Part shown: in pieces, positions 9,098 to 17,766 of the stretch
Layout of the letters: each line of letters starts with the position of its first letter
Numbering within the stretch: the stretch's first letter is position 1
Assembly (NCBI GenBank): GCA_030526485.1
Contig: JAUNCS010000016.1
Span: 1 to 39,048 of the forward strand
DNA: 39,048 nucleotides
Direction of reading: 5' to 3'
Source: Erysipelotrichaceae bacterium
GTDB lineage: Bacteria > Bacillota_I > Bacilli_A > Erysipelotrichales > Erysipelotrichaceae
Position numbers and translations under genes: made by a program
The notes under the pieces: generated by a model
Told to the model about the DNA's origin: nothing
Database searches by the model: none
Seen by the model: only the letters and a program-made list of their open reading frames with translations

Positions 9098-9144
9098 TTT
9101 AAATAAAAAGTTAGTTTAAGTATACTAATTTAGTAACTTAAAAT
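9098..9144 (+). promoter_or_regulatory. pilin promoter with overlapping dyad
   Basis: TTTAAA (9098-9103), a 17-nt spacer and TATACT (9121-9126) make a plausible sigma-A promoter. An imperfect inverted repeat at 9115-9142 (TTTAAGT-a-TACTA / TAGTA-ACTTAAA, one bulged base, 3-nt centre) covers the -10 and initiation region. It could be an operator or a 5' hairpin just ahead of the ribosome binding site. Confidence 0.45.
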
Positions 9145-9161
9145 AGAAAGGAAATGCGATA

Positions 9162-10148
9162 GTGAAGAAAAAACAATATGGATTTACATTAGCTGAATTA
9201 TTGATTGTAGTTTCTATTATTTCTGTTTTGACAGCTACAGCAGTTCCTTTATACACAAAACAATTAGAGAAATCCCGAGAAGCGACTGATCTCGCAAATG
9301 TCAGATCAGCTTATGCCAAACTGATGAATGCGGTTATTAGTGAAGAGAAAACATCTGGATATTGGGATGATGAAAATAATTTATATAAGACAGTTGTTCC
9401 TCTAAAACAAAAATATACAGATTGGGAAACTTATCCTTTAAGAATCGCTGATGTCAGTGTCAGTGAAGACAAAAAGAATAATGCGCAATGGCTTGGCTTA
9501 CCGGGTGCAGATGGAAAATGTGAGATTGCTTTTAATCCTGTTACCAATCTTTCAACTTTTACCTGGTCAGGTAAAAACACAAGTCCTACCCAGGGGCAAT
9601 TAACGGTTTTAAATCCCTATGCCTGGAATGGTAGTGGATACAATGTTGACAGTCTGGATTCACAGAAAAAAGAAAAACTGGGAAAAGGATTTTCGACTTA
9701 TTTTGATGAAAATGTAGGTACAAAATACGAAGGTTTAAAAGAACTCGAACCTGATACTAAATATGAAATTTCCTTTACCTATGATCCGGCAACCGTTGCT
9801 AGTGGACATCGAATTATGGCTGGTGCTACTTTGATTTTTGGGGAAGATGGAAAGTGTAAAGCGGATAGCGGGACGGCTGCCTTTAAGGAAAATGGTACAA
9901 AGAACGGCGTTCAGTATTCCTATAAAACTGATCCAAATACTGGTTTAGTTACTTATACAGCTACATTTACTACGCCAAAGGCAGATGTGAATAACAGTAA
10001 GTACTATTATGGAATGAATTTCAATTGCCGTACACAAACAGGAGATGGTGATACCGAGAGAACTTTCGCTTCTGTAGGAATAACAGATGCCCAGGTTCAG
10101 GCGGCACAAAAGTCGGTTTTGAATACATTTGAAATTAAAAAGGTGTAA
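9162..10148 (+). CDS. Type IV pilin-like prepilin (major-type, large C-terminal domain)
   Basis: This 328-residue protein has a class III signal: a basic leader MKKKQYG, cleavage expected after Gly7, then FTLAELLIVV with Glu at +5, and a continuous hydrophobic helix to about residue 30. A polar helix containing REATDLANVRS follows. The C-terminal domain is rich in Gly, Thr and Tyr, with alternating patterns suggesting beta structure (from about 120). It could form an adhesive or minor pilin head, but no fold is recognised. The GTG start is chosen because AGAAAGGA lies 9 nt upstream and the ATG at 9154 runs straight into a stop. Prepilin peptidase and assembly ATPase genes are not in the window. 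The product should be inserted in the membrane and assembled into a pilus or pseudopilus. Confidence 0.85.
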   Translation: MKKKQYGFTLAELLIVVSIISVLTATAVPLYTKQLEKSREATDLANVRSAYAKLMNAVISEEKTSGYWDDENNLYKTVVPLKQKYTDWETYPLRIADVSVSEDKKNNAQWLGLPGADGKCEIAFNPVTNLSTFTWSGKNTSPTQGQLTVLNPYAWNGSGYNVDSLDSQKKEKLGKGFSTYFDENVGTKYEGLKELEPDTKYEISFTYDPATVASGHRIMAGATLIFGEDGKCKADSGTAAFKENGTKNGVQYSYKTDPNTGLVTYTATFTTPKADVNNSKYYYGMNFNCRTQTGDGDTERTFASVGITDAQVQAAQKSVLNTFEIKKV

Positions 10149-10165
10149 TATAAATATTATTAAAT

Positions 10166-10987
10166 ATGTCTTATAAAAAAGGCTTTACATTAGCAGAACT
10201 ATTAATTGTAGTGGCTATCATTGCAGTGTTAACAGGTGTTAGTTTACCTGTTTTTAATGGTTTACCGGAAAAAGGCAGAGAAGCTACTGATGCTGCCAAT
10301 ATCAGATCACAATATGCAAAAGTTATGGCAGAAGCAATCACCAATGGTGGTAATGCCTCAGGTGTCAATGAAAAGATTGACTTAAAACAAACAAAAGATA
10401 AGTGGCAAAATACAGAAATTGCTAACACTTTGGAAGAATTGATTTCTGTTAAAAGTGATATTAAGGAACCGCAGGCTGGTGGTACAGCCTATGTTGAATG
10501 CAAGGATGGTGTGGCTTATCTATATTATGGTGCAGGCGCTAATTTAAATAATTCCAAGTATGATGTATCTTCACTTCTAGTAAAGAATTTGTCAAAGGGT
10601 GATATAAATACTTCGATAGCTTCGCAAATCGTTTCAAATAATTTTGATAAGTTAAATGAGACACTTAGAGCTAATGGCTTTGTGGGACAGGCAGTAATTA
10701 CTAATGATGTCTTTAATGGCAAGTATGCTAATAATATCGTTGCGGCAAACACAGGCTATGAGCCATATGCAGCTTCTACAAAAGTGGTTTCAGTTCCAAA
10801 AGATGGCAAACTGATGAGCGAGAGAAAGAATGGCGATGTGGTTTCAGTTAAACAGTATCTGTACTATGAAAAAGGCAGCGAAATGATTCTATATGGTACA
10901 AGAGATGTAAATGTTACTGTCACTGGCCAAAATAGTGTTTCCTACGATCAAAGTGATACAGATGGCAGTTCATGGACTAAGGCTTAG
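10166..10987 (+). CDS. Second type IV pilin-like prepilin
   Basis: This 273-residue prepilin has leader MSYKKG, cleavage expected after Gly6, and FTLAELLIVV with Glu+5. Its N-terminal helix, including REATDAANIRS, closely matches that of the preceding pilin, indicating duplication, but the C-terminal domains are unrelated by eye. It lies 17 nt after the first pilin and probably shares its transcript. No Shine-Dalgarno sequence is visible in the very AT-rich gap (10149-10165), so translation may be weak, coupled, or from a separate leaderless transcript (a TATTAT lies at 10155-10160). The unit ends in a strong terminator. Confidence 0.85.
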   Translation: MSYKKGFTLAELLIVVAIIAVLTGVSLPVFNGLPEKGREATDAANIRSQYAKVMAEAITNGGNASGVNEKIDLKQTKDKWQNTEIANTLEELISVKSDIKEPQAGGTAYVECKDGVAYLYYGAGANLNNSKYDVSSLLVKNLSKGDINTSIASQIVSNNFDKLNETLRANGFVGQAVITNDVFNGKYANNIVAANTGYEPYAASTKVVSVPKDGKLMSERKNGDVVSVKQYLYYEKGSEMILYGTRDVNVTVTGQNSVSYDQSDTDGSSWTKA

Positions 10988-11012
10988 CAGGTACATAAGT
11001 ACCTGTTTTTAT
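10988..11012 (+). terminator. intrinsic terminator of the pilin unit
   Basis: A perfect 7-bp stem CAGGTAC / GTACCTG with ATAA loop is followed by TTTTT, directly after the second pilin stop. Confidence 0.9.
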
Positions 11013-11014
11013 AT

Positions 11015-11039
11015 GAAAAAATAACTCATACGAGTTATT
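11015..11039 (-). terminator. rnhC: intrinsic terminator of rnhC
   Basis: An 8-bp stem (AATAACTC / GAGTTATT) is followed on the minus strand by TTTTT. The rnhC stop codon lies inside the stem, so terminator and coding end overlap. Confidence 0.8.
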
Positions 11040-11877
11040 TTACTAGTTCATAGTTTTTAAAGTGCGTTTTACTTACTTCATTTAAGCGATTCTTGCCATA
11101 TTTGGCAGCGAAGGCATTGGCATCTTTATTAACATCATCACCAGCACCCTTATGGAAAGACATCTTATATTTAGCTTCCATTTCTTCCATCTTTTTAATG
11201 AAGGCGTAGCGGGCAATACAGCTGGCTGCTGCTACGGCTGGATACTTGCTCTCAGCCTTGGTTTCAAAAGTTAAGTCGTGATAGACTTCCTTATCATCCA
11301 TCAGATATTTGAAGTATAGGGGTTTAGCAGCAAATTCATCGACATAAGCTGCCTTAGGGATACTGTAACCCTTATGCAATAGATTAATATAGGCCTGATT
11401 GTGCAGTTTAGCCTTAATCGCATTCAGGTTGTATTTTTCATGAGCGCGATTATATTTTTCGTTATCCAGAATACATAAAGAATGTTTTAATTCTTTCATT
11501 AAAGTAGGGGCGATTTTAACAATCTTATCATCAGTTAACTGCTTGGAATCAGTGACGCCCAGTTTATCTAAAAGTGGGAACTGTTCTTCTTCAACAATAC
11601 AGGCGCAGACACATACCGGTCCAAAGAAATCACCGGTACCAACTTCATCGGAGCCTGCCTGTCTTACGATCTTTTTATCTAAGTAAGCTGAACCATAAAA
11701 AAGGGCATCTTCACCCTGAAAGACTACCTTGCCACTGGTATAGATGGAAATAGTTAGTTTATCTCTTTGAATAAAAGTATCGATGTATTCGTTTTTATTT
11801 GGTTTTATATCGGCTTTAAATGTATTTTTTAATTGTTCAATTTTTTCTTTGCTTAATTTTAGGGAAATATTACTCAT
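11035..11877 (-). CDS. rnhC: Ribonuclease HIII
   Basis: This 280-residue enzyme cleaves the RNA strand of RNA-DNA hybrids. It has the N-terminal TBP-like substrate-binding domain of RNase HIII (about 1-65) and the catalytic core beginning GSDEVGTGDFFGP, with Asp77 and Glu78. DSKQL (Asp110) and YVDEF follow further on. The length fits the HIII type rather than HII. Its neighbourhood recalls the B. subtilis rnhC-zapA-cvpA-polX-mutS2 cluster, but here rnhC is inverted and zapA and polX are absent. The start ATG has no ribosome binding site. An extended -10 (TGG-TAGAAT) ends 6 nt before it, suggesting a leaderless mRNA. Confidence 0.93.
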   Translation of the reverse strand: MSNISLKLSKEKIEQLKNTFKADIKPNKNEYIDTFIQRDKLTISIYTSGKVVFQGEDALFYGSAYLDKKIVRQAGSDEVGTGDFFGPVCVCACIVEEEQFPLLDKLGVTDSKQLTDDKIVKIAPTLMKELKHSLCILDNEKYNRAHEKYNLNAIKAKLHNQAYINLLHKGYSIPKAAYVDEFAAKPLYFKYLMDDKEVYHDLTFETKAESKYPAVAAASCIARYAFIKKMEEMEAKYKMSFHKGAGDDVNKDANAFAAKYGKNRLNEVSKTHFKNYELVK

Positions 11878-11883
11878 ATAAAG

Positions 11884-11892
11884 ATTCTACCA
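11884..11892 (-). promoter_or_regulatory. rnhC: extended -10 element of rnhC, leaderless start
   Basis: On the minus strand TGG-TAGAAT is followed by only six bases before the ATG. Transcription would start at or next to the start codon. No good -35 is seen, which an extended -10 can offset. Confidence 0.5.
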
Positions 11893-11895
11893 TAA

Positions 11896-11924
11896 TGGAA
11901 ATTATCTAATTAAATAACTATAAT
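11896..11924 (+). promoter_or_regulatory. promoter of the cvpA-like/mutS2 operon, leaderless start
   Basis: TGGAAA (11896-11901), a 17-nt spacer and a perfect TATAAT (11919-11924) are followed by seven bases and then the ATG at 11932. The expected start site coincides with the start codon, and no Shine-Dalgarno sequence is present. Confidence 0.6.
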
Positions 11925-11931
11925 GTAAGTT

Positions 11932-12543
11932 ATGAATATCTCAAATACATACTTTTTATATATTAATATCGTAATTTTAGTGATTTATCTTGGCTTTGCC
12001 TACTCAGGCTATAAGAATGGCTTACTGTTACAGCTGGTTTCACTTGTCTATAATGCAGTAGCTATTATCTGTGCTTACATTGTGGCTCCTATTTTGGGTG
12101 GGCGTTTTCCAATTGTGAAACTGGAAGGCATCTACGCTTATTTCACAACAGTAGTAAACGATCTGATATGGGGCGTCATTGTCTTCTTTATCTTAAGAAT
12201 TTTCTTTGTCTTACTTAAGGGTATTCTTAAGAAGATTTCTAAACTGCCACTTATCGGTTCTTTAAACAAGATTGGCGGACTTTTGCTAAGTGTTGTAAAT
12301 TCAACCATTGTTGTCTTACTTTTATCTTTACTTTTAACACCACCATTAATCACTAATGGCAAGGAAGTAAAGGAAAAGACTTTATTTAAATATATTGAAC
12401 CAGCTACTGAAGAAGTAATTAAGAAGGTAGCAGAGAACGTTGATTTTGAATCTTTAAAACAGGAAATTACCGATATTGATACAAATGAAATCCGTAATCA
12501 GTTACAGGTCTGGTTAATTGAACAGGGTATTATCAATGAATAA
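11932..12543 (+). CDS. CvpA family membrane protein
   Basis: This 203-residue protein has hydrophobic helices near residues 8-25, 32-55, 80-100 and 118-140, then a charged C-terminal tail. The early glycine-bearing segment GFAYSGYKNGLL matches the CvpA/YshB pattern (GxxxGxxRG-like). The family is linked to colicin V production in E. coli; in Firmicutes its role is unclear. Position directly upstream of mutS2 matches B. subtilis yshB. The mutS2 start lies inside the end of this gene (8-nt overlap). Confidence 0.75.
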   Translation: MNISNTYFLYINIVILVIYLGFAYSGYKNGLLLQLVSLVYNAVAIICAYIVAPILGGRFPIVKLEGIYAYFTTVVNDLIWGVIVFFILRIFFVLLKGILKKISKLPLIGSLNKIGGLLLSVVNSTIVVLLLSLLLTPPLITNGKEVKEKTLFKYIEPATEEVIKKVAENVDFESLKQEITDIDTNEIRNQLQVWLIEQGIINE

Positions 12544-14800
12544 ATACGATGCGATTGATTTATTAAAAGTAAAGGAAAAAGTAACTGAATACTGCGCTAT
12601 TGAGGATGCCAAGGAATACATTCTTAATGAAGAAGTTAACTTTAATCCCTTACTTATCACTAATAAGCTGGCTTTAACCAGCGAGGCTTTAGATTTATTA
12701 AAGAAGAACTTTTCTTTATCTTTTGATGGTATACAGAATCTTAATGACTTATTTTCTAAGGCTGACAAAGATATTGTTTTAAGTGGCTATGAACTGGCTC
12801 GTATTTTAACTTTTCATAATCATTGCCAAAGAATCAAAAAGAAAGTACTTAGCGCTGAAGGTGAACTGAAGATTAAGGACTTTGCTGATTCTATTTATGT
12901 CAATGATGATCTGGCTAAAAGAATTGAAAGAGTTGTTGATAATTCTGGCAACATCAAGGAAGATGCTTCGGAAAGACTAAAAGAAATCTTTTCAAATATT
13001 GATCAAAATAACTCACAGATTAAAAAAGCCAGCGATAACTTTTTAGTAAGATATGCTGGTTCTTTACAGGAATCCAATGTTTTCATGCGCAATGATCGTG
13101 TAGCCTTCCTGTTAAAGAATTCTGATAAGAACAAGTTCCATGGCTATCAGTATGGCAGTTCTGCCAGTGGTCAGGCTACCTATGTGGAACCGGAAGAGTT
13201 TATCGAATTAAATAATCGCCGTTCTACTTTAGAAAACGATAAGATGGCCGAAGTTCATCGTCTATTAAAAGAATTAACCTATCTGGTATCCCGATACGCT
13301 GATTCCTATCGCTTAAACTTTGACTCTTTAATGCAACTTGATGTCATCTTTGCCAAGGCAGAATATGGCTATTATTCAAGTGGTGTTATGGCTAAGATTA
13401 ATAAAGATGGATCTTTATATCTAAAAGATATAATCCATCCTTTAATTGATTCTAAAACAGCAGTATGTAATACCTATACCTTAAATAATCCTTATCAGGG
13501 TATTGTTATTTCTGGCACCAATACTGGTGGTAAAACCGTTGGCTTAAAGATTATTGGTCTATCAGTCTTAATGTCTTATTTAGGCATTCCTTTATTATGT
13601 GAAGAAGCTGATATTCCATTATTTGAAAATATCTATATCGATATTGATGATAATCAGTCAATTTCTAATGCGCTGTCTACTTTCAGTGCTCATATTTCCA
13701 ATATCAACAATATTCTTAACAATGCCAATAGAGAGTCATTGATATTGATTGATGAACTTATCTCTGGTACCGATCCTAAGGAAGCCCAGGCTATTTCTTT
13801 GGCTATTTTAGAAAAAATTTTAATGCTTGGTTCAACCTTTGTAATTACTACCCACTATGATGACATTAAGCAGTTTGCTTATAATCATGACAATATTCTT
13901 TTGAGTTCGGTGGGCTTTGACTTGGAAAATCTAAAGCCAACTTATAAGTATTATGAAAACAGTGTCGGTGTTTCTAATGCGATTGATATCGCATCTCGAT
14001 ATGTTGATGATGAATCAATTATTTTAAATGCCCGTAAGTATCTTGATTCTAATAAGTCTAGGGAAGATGAATTGTTAGAGAAGCTGGCTCTTGAGATTCG
14101 TGAGAATGAGGAATTAAAGGCTGATCTGGAAAAAGAGATTCTGGATAGTCATAACCTTAAGGAAGAACTGGAAAAGAAGATCAAGGACTTTGAAGCTGAA
14201 AAAGAAGCTCTAAGAGAGAAATATCTAAAACAGTTAAATGATTATATTGAGGACGTCAAGGAAAAGGCTAATGAAAAATTAGAAAAACTTAGTGATGTCA
14301 AAGAGGAAAAGAAGTTCTTTGAAGCGATGGAAGAACTTAAGGAAGAAGAGGAAGAACTGCCTCAGGCTGTTACTTTTAATGTGGGTGACTATGTTAAGGT
14401 TGGTGCTGCAAACCAGCTTGGTGAAATCGTCAGCATTGATGGTGAAAAAGTCTCTGTCAGTATGAATGGCCTTATTGTTAAGACTAAGCTTGATAATCTG
14501 ACTAAGATGGCCAAACCTAAGAAACAGACCTATAAGCCAAAGGCAAGAATGGCCAGAGTAAGCAGAGAGTTAAACATTGTTGGTGAAAGAGTTGAAGATG
14601 GTCTAGCAATCTTAGATAACTATCTGGATAATGCCTATGGTTCAGGACTGAGTGAATGTAAGATTATTCATGGCTTTGGTACTGGTCAGTTAAGAAAGGC
14701 AGTCAGAGAACATTTGAAGAAGATTAGAATCGTCAAGGAATTTGGCAATGGTGATGCCTATGATGGTGGTTCTAATGTTACTATCGTTAAATTTAAATAA
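12536..14800 (+). CDS. mutS2: Endonuclease MutS2
   Basis: This 754-residue protein is a MutS2-type ATPase acting on recombination intermediates or collided ribosomes in Firmicutes. It lacks the mismatch-recognition domain of MutS. Visible features are a helical clamp/lever region, Walker A GTNTGGKT (327-334, Lys333), Walker B LILIDELISGTDP, the signature region STFSAHI, a long charged coiled coil (about 500-620) and a C-terminal Smr nuclease domain with KIIHGFGTGQLR. The ATG at 12536 is chosen over an upstream TTG because AACAGGG lies 8 nt before it and the overlap with the preceding gene is short. uvrC starts on the last base of its stop codon. Confidence 0.95.
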   Translation: MNKYDAIDLLKVKEKVTEYCAIEDAKEYILNEEVNFNPLLITNKLALTSEALDLLKKNFSLSFDGIQNLNDLFSKADKDIVLSGYELARILTFHNHCQRIKKKVLSAEGELKIKDFADSIYVNDDLAKRIERVVDNSGNIKEDASERLKEIFSNIDQNNSQIKKASDNFLVRYAGSLQESNVFMRNDRVAFLLKNSDKNKFHGYQYGSSASGQATYVEPEEFIELNNRRSTLENDKMAEVHRLLKELTYLVSRYADSYRLNFDSLMQLDVIFAKAEYGYYSSGVMAKINKDGSLYLKDIIHPLIDSKTAVCNTYTLNNPYQGIVISGTNTGGKTVGLKIIGLSVLMSYLGIPLLCEEADIPLFENIYIDIDDNQSISNALSTFSAHISNINNILNNANRESLILIDELISGTDPKEAQAISLAILEKILMLGSTFVITTHYDDIKQFAYNHDNILLSSVGFDLENLKPTYKYYENSVGVSNAIDIASRYVDDESIILNARKYLDSNKSREDELLEKLALEIRENEELKADLEKEILDSHNLKEELEKKIKDFEAEKEALREKYLKQLNDYIEDVKEKANEKLEKLSDVKEEKKFFEAMEELKEEEEELPQAVTFNVGDYVKVGAANQLGEIVSIDGEKVSVSMNGLIVKTKLDNLTKMAKPKKQTYKPKARMARVSRELNIVGERVEDGLAILDNYLDNAYGSGLSECKIIHGFGTGQLRKAVREHLKKIRIVKEFGNGDAYDGGSNVTIVKFK

Positions 14801-16560
14801 TGAATATTAAGGATAAACTTTTAACACTGCCAACTAAACCGGGCTGTTATCTGATGAAAGATAAGGATGGCAAGGTTATCTATGTTGGTAAAGCTATTGT
14901 ATTGAAGAATCGCGTAAATTCTTATTTTCGTGGTGCTCATGACTACAAGACAACAAAGCTGGTTTCCAATATTGTGGACTTTGACTATATTGTGACCAGC
15001 TCGGAAAAAGAGGCTCTGATTCTTGAATACAATCTGATAAAAAAGTATGATCCTTATTTTAATATCGTCTTTAAGGATGACAAGTCTTATCCCTATATTC
15101 TGGTAAGAGATTCAGTTGAACCAAGGGTTGAGGTTATCCGTTTAAAAAAGACTTCAAGAAAAGTAAAGGGGAGACTCTTTGGTCCATATCCTGATGTTGG
15201 GGCAGCCCGAAATACTGTTGATTTAATCAATAAACTATATCCAACCAGAAAGTGTGATTCTTTGGGTAAGGATATCTGTCTTTACTATCACATCAAGGAA
15301 TGTCTAGGCTATTGCAAGTTCGAGGCTGATAAGAAGGAATGTGAAAGCGTAAAGAAAGATATTATTTCTTTTTTAAGTGGTGATAATTCAGCTGTTTTAA
15401 GAGACTTAAAAGAAAAAATGGATGAATGTACTGAGAGTCTTAATTTTGAAAGAAGCGCTTATTATCGCGATTTAATCAATGATATTAAAGTATCGACAGC
15501 CAAGCAGTCAGTGGAAATTCGCAAGAAAGAGTCTTTTGATGTGTTTAACTATGATGTCCTGGATGGTTGTATTTCTCTTACTGGTTTATTTATCAGAAAT
15601 GGTATTCTGTTGGGTTCTGATAAGATGACTGATTATCTGGTTGGTGATAGCGAAAATATGGTTTCTTCTTATATCTACCAGTACTATCAGATCAATCCTA
15701 AGCCTAAGACTGTTTATGTGCCTAAGGAACTTTTACCTTATTTAGAGGGTCTTGAAGAAATTGAGGTAAGTACGGTTAGCAAGGGTAATAAGTATCAGTT
15801 ATTAAAGAAGGCTAAGGAAAACTCCCATGAGACCCTTAGACAGAACAAAGATATCGTCGTCAGCAAGAATGCCTACTATGATTCAGTTAATGAGGAATTA
15901 AGAAGAATCTTCAATAAGGATATAAAGCGCATTGAGTTATTCGATAATTCCCATACTGGTGGCACCAATACGGTTGCTGGTATGGTGGTTTATAAAAATC
16001 TAAAGCCAAGTAAAAAGGACTATCGTCTTTTTAAACTGGAAGAGGGTTTTGATGATTTAAAATCGATGAGAGAGGCAATGTATCGTCGCTATTTCCGAGT
16101 CTTGAAAGATGATCTGGAAAGACCAGATTTAATCATTGTCGATGGTGGTCACAATCAGATACAAGTAGCCAAGGAAGTTCTTGAGAGTCTTGATATGGCT
16201 ATCTCTTTCTGTGGTTTGGTTAAGGATGATACTCATAATACGTCTTTTTTAATGGATAGTGACTTTAATCATATTGAAATCGATCCAAGCAGCAACCTGT
16301 TTTACTTTTTAGCTAATGCCCAGGATGAGGTACACCGCTTTGCGATTACTTATCATAAGAAGTTAAGAAAGAAGGCTGTCTATAAGTCTAAACTAGATGG
16401 TGTTGAGGGTTTGGGTCCAAAACTGCGTGTTAAATTGTTAAAGAAATATAAAACAGTCTCAGCAATCTGCCAGTGTAGTGAAGAAGAGCTGGCCACTGTT
16501 TTACCATCTAAGGTAGCCAGTAGGTTGTATAATAAGTTAAGGGAAGAAGAAAATGCTTAA
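14800..16560 (+). CDS. uvrC: Excinuclease ABC subunit C
   Basis: This 586-residue UvrC makes the dual incisions of nucleotide excision repair with UvrA and UvrB. It has an N-terminal GIY-YIG nuclease (GCYLM and VIYVGKA), a cysteine cluster, a UVR domain that binds UvrB (about 195-235), the RNase H-like C-terminal nuclease with DNSHTGG and IIVDGGHNQI, and terminal helix-hairpin-helix motifs (VEGLGPKLRVKLLKKYKT). It overlaps the mutS2 stop by one base (TAATG), so translation is probably coupled. No uvrA or uvrB is in the window. Confidence 0.95.
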   Translation: MNIKDKLLTLPTKPGCYLMKDKDGKVIYVGKAIVLKNRVNSYFRGAHDYKTTKLVSNIVDFDYIVTSSEKEALILEYNLIKKYDPYFNIVFKDDKSYPYILVRDSVEPRVEVIRLKKTSRKVKGRLFGPYPDVGAARNTVDLINKLYPTRKCDSLGKDICLYYHIKECLGYCKFEADKKECESVKKDIISFLSGDNSAVLRDLKEKMDECTESLNFERSAYYRDLINDIKVSTAKQSVEIRKKESFDVFNYDVLDGCISLTGLFIRNGILLGSDKMTDYLVGDSENMVSSYIYQYYQINPKPKTVYVPKELLPYLEGLEEIEVSTVSKGNKYQLLKKAKENSHETLRQNKDIVVSKNAYYDSVNEELRRIFNKDIKRIELFDNSHTGGTNTVAGMVVYKNLKPSKKDYRLFKLEEGFDDLKSMREAMYRRYFRVLKDDLERPDLIIVDGGHNQIQVAKEVLESLDMAISFCGLVKDDTHNTSFLMDSDFNHIEIDPSSNLFYFLANAQDEVHRFAITYHKKLRKKAVYKSKLDGVEGLGPKLRVKLLKKYKTVSAICQCSEEELATVLPSKVASRLYNKLREEENA

Positions 16561-16717
16561 GAATTTAAATGAAACTTTATCTTTAATATCTTTACTGATA
16601 CTTTGTGTCTTAAGTCTTAAAGCTGGTTTAGGCTGGGTTTTTTCTTCACATCGTACAGATACTCTTAAGGGTAACTGGCTATTATTAAAGGATTATTGTC
16701 AGAATACCGAGGAATAA
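16553..16717 (+). CDS. 54-residue membrane microprotein between uvrC and rmuC
   Basis: A short open frame starts with ATG at 16553, inside the uvrC end (8-nt overlap), and stops with TAA at 16715-16717, whose last base is the first base of the rmuC ATG. AGGGAAGAAGA upstream can serve as ribosome binding site. The product has a hydrophobic helix at about residues 9-32 and a charged C-terminal tail with one Cys, consistent with a single-pass membrane peptide. I recognise no family. The perfect fit between two overlapping genes, with codon use like the neighbours, supports expression. Confidence 0.6.
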   Translation: MLKNLNETLSLISLLILCVLSLKAGLGWVFSSHRTDTLKGNWLLLKDYCQNTEE

Positions 16718-17766
16718 TGAATACTACTGAAACAATTCTTCTTATGTTTATCCTGATACTGTTAGTCATAATAGTATTCTTGTTTATATTCATATTAAGA
16801 AATAATAAAAAAGATGATTTTAAAGATGTCCGTATTAGTATTAATAAGGACTTTTTAAACTTGTCCAATAAGTTAAGTAATGACTTAAATGTTTTGAATA
16901 ATACAACAACTGACCGTTTAATTAATCTGGAAGATAAATTAAATCAGACCATTCTTGATACCAATAAGTCTACTAGCGAGGCTTTCTTAAAGATTAATGA
17001 AAGAATGGTTAAGATTGATGAGGCTCAAAAGTCTTTGACGGAATTGTCTAATGATATTGTGTCTTTGCAGTCCATCTTAAATGATAAAAAGAGCAGGGGC
17101 AGTTTTGGTGAAATAGAATTATATTCATTATTGGAAACGGCTTTTGGAAGTGATGAACACTTTTACAGTAAGCAGTATTCTTTAAGTAATGGTACTAAGG
17201 CTGATGCGGTAATCTTTGGAACAGAATCAATGGGTAAGATCTGCATTGACTCTAAATTTCCTTTAGAAAACTATAAGCGTATCTATGATGAAAGCTTAGC
17301 CAAGAGTGACAGGGAAAAGGCTAAAACAGCTTTTAGGAGTGACGTTTTAAAGCATTTAAACGATATAGCTAATAAATATATAATCCCTTCAGAAACGGCG
17401 GAAATGGCCTATATGTTTGTGCCAGCGGAAGCTATCTTTGCGGAAATCTATGGAAACTTTGATGAGATAGTTAAAAAGTCTTATGAACTAAAGGTATATA
17501 TTGTTTCACCAACTACTTTAATGGCCTATATTACAGCTATTAAGAGTATTTATCTTGGCCAGAAGAAAGAAAAGAAGGCCAAGGAAATAGAGATTCTGCT
17601 TAAGGAATTAAATGTAGAATTTACCAGATTAAAAGACAGACAGGAATTATTACAGCGAGATTTTGAAAAGATTATTCCTGACTTTGAAAAATGTGCTGTA
17701 ACTTCGAATAAGATTATCAAGAAGTTTGCCGCAATTAACGCAGGAGAAATCGATGAAAGAGATTAA
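16717..17766 (+). CDS. rmuC: DNA recombination protein RmuC
   Basis: This 349-residue protein has an N-terminal membrane helix (about 5-28), a coiled coil (about 40-120) and an RmuC nuclease-like domain with GSFGEIELYSLLE, KADAVIF and IDSKFPLENY, a PD-(D/E)XK-type pattern. In E. coli RmuC limits rearrangement at inverted repeats; its biochemical activity is poorly defined. The ATG at 16717 overlaps the stop codon of the microprotein gene by one base, and the next gene starts within its last 14 bases. It is part of the repair operon. Confidence 0.9.
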   Translation: MNTTETILLMFILILLVIIVFLFIFILRNNKKDDFKDVRISINKDFLNLSNKLSNDLNVLNNTTTDRLINLEDKLNQTILDTNKSTSEAFLKINERMVKIDEAQKSLTELSNDIVSLQSILNDKKSRGSFGEIELYSLLETAFGSDEHFYSKQYSLSNGTKADAVIFGTESMGKICIDSKFPLENYKRIYDESLAKSDREKAKTAFRSDVLKHLNDIANKYIIPSETAEMAYMFVPAEAIFAEIYGNFDEIVKKSYELKVYIVSPTTLMAYITAIKSIYLGQKKEKKAKEIEILLKELNVEFTRLKDRQELLQRDFEKIIPDFEKCAVTSNKIIKKFAAINAGEIDERD

